Below are positions 45,145 through 54,029 of a DNA stretch of 64,000 nt, piece by piece. Source of the stretch: Anaerococcus vaginimassiliensis (GTDB lineage: Bacteria; Bacillota; Clostridia; Tissierellales; Peptoniphilaceae). Made by a program: the position numbers and the translations under genes. The stretch spans positions 1,508,880-1,572,879 of the forward strand of contig NZ_LR130844.1 in NCBI RefSeq assembly GCF_900626155.1, written 5' to 3'. The notes under the pieces were generated by a model. That model made no database searches and had not been told where the DNA came from. It was given only the letters and a program-made list of their open reading frames with translations. Every line of letters starts with the position of its first letter. The stretch's first letter is position 1.

Positions 45145-45218
45145 GAATTAAAAAAGCTAAATTAAAGAAACAATATTCATAGAAAATTAATTTTCGTATA
45201 TTTTTCTTTCAATTTAGC
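45145..45218 (-). terminator. Long AT-rich hairpin, probable terminator after the HAD gene
   Basis: A 63-base interrupted palindrome: GCTAAATT-AAAGAAA (45156-45170) against TTTCTTTC-AATTTAGC (45204-45218), with a perfect inner palindrome GAAAATTAATTTTC (45182-45195) at the tip, and six T residues on the minus strand. It is 42 bases after the HAD stop. The rest of the 183-base gap 45077-45259 holds only an AT-rich leader for the next gene. Confidence 0.65.
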
Positions 45219-45259
45219 CAAAATAAATTAAATAGTAAAAGTATATTCATCTAAAATTC

Positions 45260-46003
45260 TTAAAACTTTTTAAATTCCACCTGCATATCTTTTAATCTAA
45301 AATTATAATTGACATCTTTTCTTTCGATGTTTATAACAGCTTTATTCCTCAAATCTTCATCAGAAAAAAGCTTATCAATCAGCTCAAAACTAGGATTTAT
45401 AGCATGAGGATTTCCAACCATTTGAAACATAGTTATATCTCCATTAGTATCCCCATAAGAATATGAGCTGTCCAAGTCAATATTATACCTCTTATCTAAA
45501 TCAATGATAGCCGAAAGTTTACTTTTTCCATCCCACATAGGGTTAATTTTACCAGAAAATTTATTATTTTCATCAAAAACATAGGATGTAGATATTGATT
45601 CTGTAGCGCCATAAAACTTAGAAAAATCATCGACCAAAAAATCAGGAGAACCAGAAATAAAGAAAATTAAATCACCATTTGCTCTATGCCACTCAACAGC
45701 TTTTCTAGTTACCATGTAAACTTTATTCTTGTTTTCTTCGATTACCTGCTTTGAGAATTTTTCAATAACACTTTTATCTAATCCAACTATGCTTTTTTGA
45801 TAAACTAGAGCTGCTTTATCAAGATAATCTTCATAAGCTCCTAATCTATTTTGATATTTCTCAAATAAAGGTCCAATCTCATCAGACCATGCATTATCAG
45901 AAAGTATGCCATTTTCACTAAGCTTTATAAAATGCTCAACAAGCAAAGAATTTCTAAATAATGTTCCATCTATATCAAAAAAGGCTGCCTTTCTTTTTGC
46001 CAT
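45260..46003 (-). CDS. HAD-IB family hydrolase (SerB-like)
   Basis: Phosphatase of 247 aa. HAD motif I FFDIDGTLF, motif II FFISGSPDFLVDDF, then the lysine region DGKSKLSAI and motif IV YSYGDTNGDITMFQMVGNPHAINP. The helical cap and motif spacing are those of the HAD-IB group (SerB-like). Substrate not predictable. It follows the small membrane protein by 2 bases. Confidence 0.87.
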   Translation of the reverse strand: MAKRKAAFFDIDGTLFRNSLLVEHFIKLSENGILSDNAWSDEIGPLFEKYQNRLGAYEDYLDKAALVYQKSIVGLDKSVIEKFSKQVIEENKNKVYMVTRKAVEWHRANGDLIFFISGSPDFLVDDFSKFYGATESISTSYVFDENNKFSGKINPMWDGKSKLSAIIDLDKRYNIDLDSSYSYGDTNGDITMFQMVGNPHAINPSFELIDKLFSDEDLRNKAVINIERKDVNYNFRLKDMQVEFKKF

Positions 46004-46004
46004 A

Positions 46005-46415
46005 CTAAGCTCCTTTATTTTTTGATTTCTTAATAGCTTGACGTTTCTTCGCTACTCTTTTATTACCATTAGGATTGATATTATTATTTTCCTCGTCAAT
46101 ATTTTCAAGATTATCTTTTATTTTAACGATTAATTCCACCATAAAGGCAACTATTATGCCTGTTAAAGAAGCACTCACTAAAAATATAGCAATCCAAGCC
46201 AAATTTAGCCCATTTTTGCTTGTAAATGTTATTAAGGATATGATTCCTATTATTAATCCAACAATTCCAACTCCAATAGATGGAATGAATTTAACTATCC
46301 TTTTCTCATTCATAAAATATAGGACAACTGATATAGCTCCCATTATAAAAGCAAAAATTGGCAATATTGCTAATCTTGATGAGTATTGAGAAACTAAATT
46401 AATTAATCCAGCCAT
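46005..46415 (-). CDS. Small membrane protein of unknown function
   Basis: A 136-aa protein with about four hydrophobic segments (about residues 15-32, 43-62, 73-95) and a strongly basic cytoplasmic tail (NKRVAKKRQAIKKSKNK). The basic tail could bind nucleic acid or lipid headgroups. No family recognised. Between the metallophosphoesterase and the HAD gene in one transcript. Confidence 0.75.
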   Translation of the reverse strand: MAGLINLVSQYSSRLAILPIFAFIMGAISVVLYFMNEKRIVKFIPSIGVGIVGLIIGIISLITFTSKNGLNLAWIAIFLVSASLTGIIVAFMVELIVKIKDNLENIDEENNNINPNGNKRVAKKRQAIKKSKNKGA

Positions 46416-46425
46416 AAACCCTCCG

Positions 46426-46896
46426 TTAATCCAAACTTACTTTTGTTACATTAATTTTATCATTTATATCGAGAATAATAAAGCTACCTACTCCATCTCT
46501 AGGTAGAGATGGAGATCCAGGATTTAACAATAAAATATCATTTTTAATTTCATTAACATAGGTATGTATATGACCAAACACAATTATGTCGCAGTTAAGT
46601 TCATAAGCCTTTTCAACTAAATTTTCATAAGTATATCCTACATCATATTTATGACCATGAGTTAAAAACAACCTTTTACCATCTATATCTATTACCTTTT
46701 CATATTCTTCATTAATAAAAAAATCATTATTACCCTTTACAGCGTAGTAGTTTAATCCTGTTTCATAATAAATGTTTTTCACATCTTCTAAGCCATCTCC
46801 TGCATGGATAAGTAAATCAATATCTTCATGACTTAAAATATAATCACTAACAGAATCATACATACCATGGGTATCACTTGTAACTAATATTTTCAT
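46426..46896 (-). CDS. YfcE/MJ0936-type metallophosphoesterase
   Basis: Phosphodiesterase of 156 aa: TSDTHGMYDSV, HAGDGLEDVKN, VKGNNDFF, LTHGHKYDVG, and FGHIHTYVNE, giving a complete two-metal site. It overlaps rdgB by 4 bases, a pairing widely seen. Confidence 0.92.
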   Translation of the reverse strand: MKILVTSDTHGMYDSVSDYILSHEDIDLLIHAGDGLEDVKNIYYETGLNYYAVKGNNDFFINEEYEKVIDIDGKRLFLTHGHKYDVGYTYENLVEKAYELNCDIIVFGHIHTYVNEIKNDILLLNPGSPSLPRDGVGSFIILDINDKINVTKVSLD

Positions 46897-47471
46897 TTGA
46901 TATCCAAAAATTCTTTAAACTTTTTCATAGCTCTTGCTCTATGAGATATTTCATTCTTTTCTTCTATAGTCATCTCACCAAGAGTTTTATCAATATCTTC
47001 TATTAGAAAAATCTTGTCGTAACCAAATTCACCCTCACCACGGTCTTCGCTACTAATTTTGCCTTTCAAAACTCCATTAAAATAATGATCATTTCCATTC
47101 TCATCAATATAAGCTATTACAGTTTCAAAATAGGCATCTCGATTTTCTTTATATTCTAATTCGCTTAATAGTTTATTTCTATTGTCAAGATAACTTGCAT
47201 TATCACCCGCATACCTATGAGAATAAATTCCTGGTCTACCACAAAGTGCTTCTACAAAAAGACCTGTGTCATCAGCAAATACAGCTCTTTTAGTTAACTC
47301 ATAGAGTGCATTAGCTTTTTTATAGGCATTTTCTTTTAAGGTGCTACCATCTTCTATTACATCAAAATCGTCTATACCAATATCTTTAGGCATCTTTATA
47401 GAGTCATTAGCGAGCATTTTTTTCACTTCTTTTAGTTTGTCCTTATTTCCAGTTGCGAATAATAATTCCAT
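46893..47471 (-). CDS. rdgB: XTP/dITP diphosphatase (RdgB/HAM1)
   Basis: House-cleaning pyrophosphatase of 192 aa that removes ITP, XTP and dITP. LLFATGNKDKLKEVKKM at the start, VFADDTGLFVEALCGRPGIYSHRYAG and the late GEGEFGYDKIFLIE, SHRARAMKKF are the family motifs. It begins an operon with the metallophosphoesterase, with its own promoter. Confidence 0.96.
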   Translation of the reverse strand: MELLFATGNKDKLKEVKKMLANDSIKMPKDIGIDDFDVIEDGSTLKENAYKKANALYELTKRAVFADDTGLFVEALCGRPGIYSHRYAGDNASYLDNRNKLLSELEYKENRDAYFETVIAYIDENGNDHYFNGVLKGKISSEDRGEGEFGYDKIFLIEDIDKTLGEMTIEEKNEISHRARAMKKFKEFLDIK

Positions 47472-47487
47472 ATAGTCTCCTCTTAAA

Positions 47488-47517
47488 ATAATAACAGATT
47501 TATCATTTTACAGTCAA
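47488..47517 (-). promoter_or_regulatory. Promoter of rdgB operon
   Basis: TTGACT (47512-47517), 18 bases, TATTAT (47488-47493) with TGT before it, on the minus strand. GAGGAG follows before the rdgB ATG. Confidence 0.65.
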
Positions 47518-47522
47518 ATAAA

Positions 47523-49019
47523 TCAGTTCTTGCCTTCTATAATTTCATTATAGTTTGTAAAGGCAGTCTCGAGATTTTCTGCACTTGTTCCTAGCTGTTC
47601 TTCAACACTAACAATAGTTGAAGAATTTATAGTTGGAATTGAGTATATTGGGTTTTTCTCAATTAAATTATCTTTAATTCTATGAACCAATATTTCATCA
47701 GGAGTTTGTATAACAATATACTTTCCATTAGATAACACATAATAATCCTTAAATTGATTGTTGATGTTTCTAACCATATCTCTAGTTATTGAATTGCCGG
47801 TAGTATTTTTATTTAACATTTGATTACCTATGGCAATTTCCATAGGAAAGAAATTCTGTACAAAACTATCGCCATCGCCAGTATGAATTGAGGATTGAAA
47901 AATCCATTGCCCTTGATTTCTAACTATTCCAAAGTTTGTATTATCAAAAGCTACTTTTTCTTTGTCTATATTTTCAAATTCTGACTCTGCTTCATCTAAT
48001 ACTCTTTCTTTAAATATCAAGTCAGAATCCTCTTCCCCTGTAAATTCTTCTAAGGATAAAAATTTCGGATTCTTCAAATTTTTAGTTTCTAATATAGCAT
48101 ATTTTCTTATAGGATTCTCATTTTCACTTCTCGTATAATCTATCGAAACAAAATCATCTGAAACGTAATTTATTCTCATATCGAGATTTATATCCTTAAA
48201 AGAATAAGTAGTTCTAGTAGCTGAATCAATCATTCTATCCCTGAGTCTAACTGGATATGAAATAATTTCGTCATAATTACTAGTAATATTATTATTTTTA
48301 GAATTAACTGACCAATATTCCTCATTATTTTTAACAAAAATATTATAAACTTTTTTATAGGAAATTGTATCCGAATCCTTTATTCTTAATAGATAAGTGT
48401 AGTAATTATATATTGATTCTTCTTCGGAACTATCTATTCTTTCTCTCACTCCTAATAAAAGGGCAGCATCTTCTTCTACTTCTTCACCATCAGGTGTAGT
48501 TGTTCTATCTTTGCTAGCTTTCTTAGAATAGTCAGCGAGTACTTTTGAATCTACTTTATTAGAAATCTTTTCAATTTCTATAAAATTATCATTTATAGTA
48601 AAATACATTTTTGTTTCACTTTTCTTAATGAAATCTTTTGAAAAAAGTTGCCCTTGTGATGCATTAATTACTACTACATTTTCATTTTTATCTATATTAT
48701 GAGTTTCAATTCCTCTGTTAGCCAAATACTTAGATAGATTTACATACTTAGAGGAATAAGTTGGTGGAAATGCATAATTATCGCCTATTGCAGCCAAATT
48801 TTTGTCAATATATACTAAATCACCAATTTTGTAATTATCTTCTGACCCAGTTTTTTTACCATTTTTGATATCGACAACTTTCCAAGTTCCTGTTATAGAT
48901 AAATCATCTTGTTTAGGCATCTGTATTAGACTATTAAGTTCCTCAGGACTTTTATTTGTACATGAGGTTAGTAAAATTATAATTAACAAAACAAATAAAT
49001 TTTTAACTATTTTCTTCAT
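47523..49019 (-). CDS. Lipoprotein of unknown function, linked to the two-component system
   Basis: A 498-aa lipoprotein: a basic start, hydrophobic stretch and lipobox LLTSC (Cys20). The first part after it (SITGTWKVVDIKNGKK) looks like a lipocalin-like or beta-rich 'fitness' module; the rest is beta-rich with many short repeats of Asn/Asp/Lys and no catalytic motif. It overlaps the kinase gene by 17 bases, which ties it to the same signalling pathway. Similar to lipoproteins that modulate sensor kinases, but the exact role is unknown. Confidence 0.8.
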   Translation of the reverse strand: MKKIVKNLFVLLIIILLTSCTNKSPEELNSLIQMPKQDDLSITGTWKVVDIKNGKKTGSEDNYKIGDLVYIDKNLAAIGDNYAFPPTYSSKYVNLSKYLANRGIETHNIDKNENVVVINASQGQLFSKDFIKKSETKMYFTINDNFIEIEKISNKVDSKVLADYSKKASKDRTTTPDGEEVEEDAALLLGVRERIDSSEEESIYNYYTYLLRIKDSDTISYKKVYNIFVKNNEEYWSVNSKNNNITSNYDEIISYPVRLRDRMIDSATRTTYSFKDINLDMRINYVSDDFVSIDYTRSENENPIRKYAILETKNLKNPKFLSLEEFTGEEDSDLIFKERVLDEAESEFENIDKEKVAFDNTNFGIVRNQGQWIFQSSIHTGDGDSFVQNFFPMEIAIGNQMLNKNTTGNSITRDMVRNINNQFKDYYVLSNGKYIVIQTPDEILVHRIKDNLIEKNPIYSIPTINSSTIVSVEEQLGTSAENLETAFTNYNEIIEGKN

Positions 49020-50478
49020 CTACTAACCTCGGAATTTCTACTATTACTGATGTACCAACGGTATACTTACTCTTAATAACTAGTTTTCCACCATGTCCTT
49101 TAATTATTTCTTCGCAAATTGAAAGACCTAATCCAGTATGTGATTTTGAAGAAGAACCTTTGTAAAATTTACTTGCTACAAAAGCTATTTCATCTTCTTT
49201 GATTCCTTCACCATTATCCTTAACAGTAATCAGGACCTTATCTTCGTTCTGATCTATTATCAAATCTATATTTCCACCTTCGTCAGTGAACTTTATTGCA
49301 TTATCTATTATATTTATTAGAACTTCCTTCATCCTATTTTTATCAGCATATACCATTATATTTTTGTAGATAGTTACAAACTTAAAATCAATATTTTGAC
49401 TTTGAGTCCTTGGATAAAGTTGTGTATGGATTTGTTTAGAAAGCTCTACGATATCAAGTTTTTCTTTATCGTATTTATAGTTAGTAGAAGATAATCTAGA
49501 GAAATCTAATAAATCTTCAACCATCATCGAAAGCCTATCGCCTTCGTCTTCTATTATTTTTAAACCCTGACTCATCATATCATCATTCTTCTGAATTTCT
49601 GGAGCTTGTAGGGTTATAGCCCAGCCTTTAATAGATGTTAGTGGTGTTCTTAGTTCATGAGATACTGAAGATATAAATTCATTTTTCATATCTTCTCTTT
49701 TTACAATGTTTTCACTCAGATTATTTAATGTGATAGCAAGTTCTGATATCTCATTATTTCCCTTTACATTCGCTTTTACTGAATAGTCACCTGTAGCTAA
49801 TTTTTCAGAAACATCAATTAAGTCATTTATTGGCTTTATGAAGTTCGTTGCTGCAAAAAAAGAAATAATTAGAGCAGCAAATATTACTATTAGCCCAAAT
49901 AATATATACCAAAATGTATCATCACTTATTCTCTTGTCCACTTTTTCTAGTGAACTTGTCATTCTAATAATACCAACTTGTTGCTCTGAGGATACCAAGG
50001 GATAGGAAAGTGATAATACCTTGTCTCCAGTAGACTCTCTTTTTGACTTGATAAATTCTTGCTTTCCTTCAATTGCAGAGTTTACATCAATAGTTTCAAG
50101 TTTTTTTCCAACTTGATTGGACGCTTGAGAATCAAATAAAACAACTCCAGAATTATCCAGAATTTGTACTTGAGTATCGTTTTGCCTATAAAATAAGTTC
50201 TTATCTCCGATTATAATATCACTCAAGTCGTACCTATTCATATAGTTACTATATTGGAGCTGATTTATTCTTGCTTGATTTTTCATAGAATCAGCCAAGG
50301 CAGATTCATAGTAAATTCTTATGCTGTTAAAAGAAAAGATTTCGAATCCAATAACAACTGTAATAACAAATAACATTACAATTTTAATAACAGAAAATTT
50401 AATACTATCATTTGGATTTTGATTGTTATAAGATTTTATCTCTTTATCTATAAATTCTTCGTTTTTTATTATTTCCAT
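49003..50478 (-). CDS. Membrane sensor histidine kinase (WalK/ResE-like)
   Basis: Kinase of 491 aa. Two membrane helices (about residues 29-50 and 187-208) enclose an extracellular PAS-like sensor of about 135 aa; then HAMP, HisKA with SSVSHELRTPLTSIKG, and HATPase with NIIDNAIKFTDEGG, VKDNGEGI and GLGLSICEEIIKGHGG. It overlaps its regulator by 10 bases. Signal unknown; the co-encoded lipoprotein may be part of the sensor. Confidence 0.93.
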   Translation of the reverse strand: MEIIKNEEFIDKEIKSYNNQNPNDSIKFSVIKIVMLFVITVVIGFEIFSFNSIRIYYESALADSMKNQARINQLQYSNYMNRYDLSDIIIGDKNLFYRQNDTQVQILDNSGVVLFDSQASNQVGKKLETIDVNSAIEGKQEFIKSKRESTGDKVLSLSYPLVSSEQQVGIIRMTSSLEKVDKRISDDTFWYILFGLIVIFAALIISFFAATNFIKPINDLIDVSEKLATGDYSVKANVKGNNEISELAITLNNLSENIVKREDMKNEFISSVSHELRTPLTSIKGWAITLQAPEIQKNDDMMSQGLKIIEDEGDRLSMMVEDLLDFSRLSSTNYKYDKEKLDIVELSKQIHTQLYPRTQSQNIDFKFVTIYKNIMVYADKNRMKEVLINIIDNAIKFTDEGGNIDLIIDQNEDKVLITVKDNGEGIKEDEIAFVASKFYKGSSSKSHTGLGLSICEEIIKGHGGKLVIKSKYTVGTSVIVEIPRLVDEENS

Positions 50479-51167
50479 CTATAACCTGTGCCCCATACGG
50501 TTTCTATATATTCTGGTTTGGCAGGATTATCCTCTATCTTAGCTCTTATCCTTCTTATATTTACATCTACAATTTTTGTATCGTTACTATAGTTATTGCC
50601 CCAAGTCATGGCCATTATCTCATCTCTAGTCATTGCTTTTCCTTTATTATTAATAAAGTTTTCAAGGATTGTAAATTCTGTAGGGGTTACATCAATTTCT
50701 TTATCGTTTTTAAAAAAGCTCTTTGCATATATATCAAGGGTAAAGGGTCCATCAGTTATAGTTTGCTTGGTCTTTTCTTTATCTTGATTGCTTGTTAGAT
50801 TAACTCTTCTCATTAGAGATCTAATTCTAAGAATCAACTCCTGTGGGTTAAAGGGTTTAATAATATAATCATCAGCACCTTTCTCTAAACCTAAGATTTT
50901 ATCTATATCTTGAGATTTAGCTGAAACCATAATAATTCCAGTCATAGGTGAAATATCTCGTATCTTCTCGCATACTTCATATCCACTTATTCCTGGAAGC
51001 ATAATATCTAAAATAGCAACCGCTGGCCTTTCTGCTTCAAATACCTTTATAGCTTCCTCGCCGCTTGCAGCTTCAACAGTTTGATAACCTTGATAATCAA
51101 GGTTGATCTTCATAAACTGTCTTATTGGATCTTCATCATCAACAATAAGTATCTTGTTATTTTCCAT
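50469..51167 (-). CDS. OmpR/PhoB family response regulator
   Basis: Regulator of 232 aa. Receiver: ILIVDDEDPIRQF, phospho-acceptor AILDIMLPGISG, the Lys in DYIIKPFNPQEL; then a winged-helix domain ending WGTGYRW. The start at 51167 is preceded by GAGAGG; the longer frame to 51209 lies in the glucokinase gene. Stop overlaps the kinase gene. Confidence 0.94.
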   Translation of the reverse strand: MENNKILIVDDEDPIRQFMKINLDYQGYQTVEAASGEEAIKVFEAERPAVAILDIMLPGISGYEVCEKIRDISPMTGIIMVSAKSQDIDKILGLEKGADDYIIKPFNPQELILRIRSLMRRVNLTSNQDKEKTKQTITDGPFTLDIYAKSFFKNDKEIDVTPTEFTILENFINNKGKAMTRDEIMAMTWGNNYSNDTKIVDVNIRRIRAKIEDNPAKPEYIETVWGTGYRWK

Positions 51168-52059
51168 CAGTTGTCCTCTCAAAGGCAATCTTAGCAGCCC
51201 CAATAACACCTGCGTTATTTAAAAATTGAGCTGGTATTATTTCAACATCACCTGGCTTATTACAATATTCTTGAAATCTTGATATCATACCATCCCAAAA
51301 TACATCTTTGGCATGGATTACTCCTCCGCCTATTACTATAACTTCTGGATCGAATATATTTCTTAGAGATGTAAGCAAGAATCCAAGATTTTTTTGATAA
51401 TTATCTAGTACCTTTTTAGCATTATCGTCACTATCAACTAAATCAAATATTGCCTGGCCACTCAATTCCTTACCAGTAAGATTTTTATAGTCTTTAGTTA
51501 GAGCAGAACCTGCACAATAGCTTTCTGCACACCCATTTTGCCCACATGTACATGGATCTCCATCAGGATGTAGAAGCATGTGTCCTAATTCAGCGCCTTG
51601 GAAGTTAGATCCTTTTAATAGACCACCTTCTTTTGTGTATATAGCACCGCCCAAACCAGTTCCTAAGGTTATCATGACTATATTATAAAAATCCTTACAT
51701 GAACCAATCCATTTTTCCGCAATCAGAGCTATATTTGCGTCATTTTCTACAAAAACAGGAACATCTACGAATTCTTCTACGGCTTCTTTTAAGTTAAGTC
51801 CAGTCCATCCCTTTATATTTCCAGCAAAAGTTACAAGGCCATTTTCTGAATCTATAAATCCAGGTGTACCAATTCCTATCGCACTAGCTTCTTTGTAATT
51901 TAGAGCATAGATAGCATTTTTAATATTATCTAAAACTACTTCCCTACCTCTATTTGCATTTGTAGGAACTTCTTTTCTTTCTAGAATTTTTCCTTCTTCA
52001 TCTATTAAACAAGCGTTTATCTTTGTACCACCAATATCAATTCCAATAACTTTTTTCAT
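51157..52059 (-). CDS. glcK: ROK family glucokinase
   Basis: Cytosolic sugar kinase of 300 aa. ATP motif IGIDIGGTKINACLI, substrate part ENDANIALIAEKWIG, GTGLGGAIYT, and the zinc-binding CTCGQNGCAES. It phosphorylates glucose to glucose-6-phosphate. Linked to the two-component genes by an 11-base overlap. Confidence 0.94.
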   Translation of the reverse strand: MKKVIGIDIGGTKINACLIDEEGKILERKEVPTNANRGREVVLDNIKNAIYALNYKEASAIGIGTPGFIDSENGLVTFAGNIKGWTGLNLKEAVEEFVDVPVFVENDANIALIAEKWIGSCKDFYNIVMITLGTGLGGAIYTKEGGLLKGSNFQGAELGHMLLHPDGDPCTCGQNGCAESYCAGSALTKDYKNLTGKELSGQAIFDLVDSDDNAKKVLDNYQKNLGFLLTSLRNIFDPEVIVIGGGVIHAKDVFWDGMISRFQEYCNKPGDVEIIPAQFLNNAGVIGAAKIAFERTTDGK

Positions 52060-52061
52060 TC

Positions 52062-53018
52062 CTACTCCTTAGTAAAAATCTTTTCTTTTAATCTATATAT
52101 TTCTTTTTTCTTTTCTGAATAAAACTCTGTACCTTCTAGATATTCCAAACCCTTTATTTTTGAAAATTTAACTTTATATGCAAGTAATATTTGATTATGT
52201 ACTCCATATTTGTTTAGGGTGTCATTAACAGATTTACTCCCATATTTTCTATCTCCTATAATTGGAGTTCCATTTTCTCTTAGGGAAAATCTTATTTGGT
52301 GAGTTTTTCCTGTATCTAGCTTACATTCTAGAAGTGTAAATTTGCCGTTACTTTCAATCGGTCTAAAGAAAGTTCTAATCCTAGATCCACCAGTAGCCTT
52401 TTTTATTTTATTTTTATTTTCGTTTTTCTTAATATTTGTATCAATAGTAAATTCTTTTGCTATATTACCTTTTACAATTGTTAGATAATATTTATCTATC
52501 AAATTATCTCTTATTGCTTTATTTAAAGCTCTTAGAGACTTAGCATTTTTTGCTCCAATAACTAACCCCGCAGTATTTCTATCAAGTCTATTAACTACAG
52601 CTGGTTTAAACGTCTTATCTGACATGTCAAATGATTTGGTCTTGTACAAATAAGATAGCATATTGTCAACAAGGTTGTTTCCATAATCTTTTTTTGATGA
52701 ACTATGAGTTAGAACTCCTCGATCTTTATCCATTATAATTATATTTCTATCTTCATAGATAATATTGAGGTCAAAGTCTTGAGGTTTAAAATCTGTTTTA
52801 GTTAGCCATCTCTTATAATCCTCATCCTTGATATACATCTTGACCTTGTCATTGGCATACACAAAGTCATCTTTTTTAGCTCTTTTATCGTTAATTTTGA
52901 AATTTTTCTTCCTTATATTTTTTTGTATAACAGAAAGTGGAGCATTTTCAAAATATTTTCTTAAGAATCTATCAAACCTTTGATTTCCATCATTTTCACT
53001 TATTTCTATTTCTATCAT
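52062..53018 (-). CDS. RluA family pseudouridine synthase with S4 domain
   Basis: Enzyme of 318 aa. N-terminal S4 domain (NQRFDRFLRKYFENAPLSVIQKNIRK), then the catalytic domain with AVVNRLDRNTAGLVIGAKN (Asp is the nucleophile) and CKLDTGKTHQIRFSL. It isomerises uridines in 23S rRNA (RluC/RluD-type). Target positions not determined. Between a hypothetical gene and glcK. Confidence 0.92.
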   Translation of the reverse strand: MIEIEISENDGNQRFDRFLRKYFENAPLSVIQKNIRKKNFKINDKRAKKDDFVYANDKVKMYIKDEDYKRWLTKTDFKPQDFDLNIIYEDRNIIIMDKDRGVLTHSSSKKDYGNNLVDNMLSYLYKTKSFDMSDKTFKPAVVNRLDRNTAGLVIGAKNAKSLRALNKAIRDNLIDKYYLTIVKGNIAKEFTIDTNIKKNENKNKIKKATGGSRIRTFFRPIESNGKFTLLECKLDTGKTHQIRFSLRENGTPIIGDRKYGSKSVNDTLNKYGVHNQILLAYKVKFSKIKGLEYLEGTEFYSEKKKEIYRLKEKIFTKE

Positions 53019-53020
53019 AA

Positions 53021-53566
53021 TTAGTATGATTTATTGACGTATGAGTCTATTATAGACTCTTTTGAGTCTTCATTAAATACTCCCTTTTCCCTTAGTTTTT
53101 CAAGCAACTTTTTATTCTTCGAATGTAGCACAGTTTTTTCCATATCAAGAACATTAATTTCAAATATACTGCCTTTAAGTCTTTTTGATTTAAGAATTAT
53201 ATAATAGGACTCCATGTTTTTATAATCAATTATTTCCAATAATCTTTGGGTAGCTATATCTTTTAAATAGTAGTAATTTTCCCTATCATTTATTAATTTG
53301 TTATAATTCTTTTTTTTCTTCTTAACATTTTGACATAATCTAGCTTCAAAATTACATCTTTTTGCCATTATATTGTAATACTGATAGTTATAAATTGCTT
53401 CTTTTGCAGTGCTTATATGAGAAAAAGGTTTGAGGTCAAGTTTTTTAATAAAATTATAATTTAAGTTTAAAAACTCATCTTTATCAATTTTAGACTCATC
53501 TAATAAACCAATGGATTCCTTTCTCCAATTTTCAAATAAATTTAATTTCTTTTCTTCTATATTCAT
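53021..53566 (-). CDS. Hypothetical protein with conserved helical core
   Basis: A protein of about 181 aa, charged and Tyr/Lys/Asn-rich, with three or four amphipathic helices (LYNFIKKLDLKP, YNYQYYNIMAKRCNFEARLCQN, RENYYYLKDIATQRLLEIIDY). No family recognised. I chose the ATG at 53566; the TTG at 53584 lies in the terminator hairpin. There is no Shine-Dalgarno, and a terminator lies only five bases before, so expression may depend on leaky read-through. Confidence 0.7.
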   Translation of the reverse strand: MNIEEKKLNLFENWRKESIGLLDESKIDKDEFLNLNYNFIKKLDLKPFSHISTAKEAIYNYQYYNIMAKRCNFEARLCQNVKKKKKNYNKLINDRENYYYLKDIATQRLLEIIDYKNMESYYIILKSKRLKGSIFEINVLDMEKTVLHSKNKKLLEKLREKGVFNEDSKESIIDSYVNKSY

Positions 53567-53570
53567 AATA

Positions 53571-53593
53571 AAAAACCGTCTCAAGTGAGACGG
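53571..53593 (-). terminator. Terminator before the hypothetical gene at 53566
   Basis: CCGTCTCA (53576-53583) pairs with TGAGACGG over a 2-base loop (perfect stem), followed by TTTTTTATT on the minus strand; the next ATG is five bases on. The upstream ATPase gene ends just before the stem. Confidence 0.88.
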
Positions 53594-53599
53594 TTACTA

Positions 53600-54028
53600 C
53601 TAATCTTCTAGTTTTAATTCAATAGTTTCTGCATCTAGAGAACTAGGAACGTCTTTACTTGTCCAATCTAATCCTAGGTATATGTCAGCTTTTGAATATT
53701 CAGATAAGTTTTTAAGTCTATTGCAAACTTCTTCTATATTATCATCGTTAATATCAATAATATCATATATACCGTCGATGTAGATTTTTCCGATATCATA
53801 GTCACGAGCAAGTATTCCACCAACAAATCCTAATAGTCCATCAACATTAGCTACTTTGTAGCTTTTAGCATTTATTAGTCTTACTTTGTAGTCAAGAGTT
53901 GTAATTTGGCTATCATCAGCATCTATAAATACTATGTTGTTATTACCTTTTTCTTTTTCTTTGTTAGCTTCTTCTACTAGATATTTTGTTTTACCAACAC
54001 CTTGCTCACCTAATACTAAATAAATCAT
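53600..54028 (-). CDS. Small P-loop ATPase of unknown role
   Basis: A 142-aa protein with Walker A GEQGVGKTK (residues 7-15) and a Walker B-like KIYIDGIYDI (about residues 100-109). It starts right at the nucleotide-binding site and is too short for a signal-recognition or helicase core; it resembles small AAA/KTI12-like or twitching-ATPase fragments. Acidic overall. It follows the radical SAM gene by 1 base, and a terminator follows it. Confidence 0.78.
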   Translation of the reverse strand: MIYLVLGEQGVGKTKYLVEEANKEKEKGNNNIVFIDADDSQITTLDYKVRLINAKSYKVANVDGLLGFVGGILARDYDIGKIYIDGIYDIIDINDDNIEEVCNRLKNLSEYSKADIYLGLDWTSKDVPSSLDAETIELKLED

Positions 54029-54029
54029 T

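Noticed and set aside
46075-46389. Plus-strand frame antisense to the small membrane protein gene
   Set aside because: Hydrophobic by complement of a membrane protein; no ribosome binding site.
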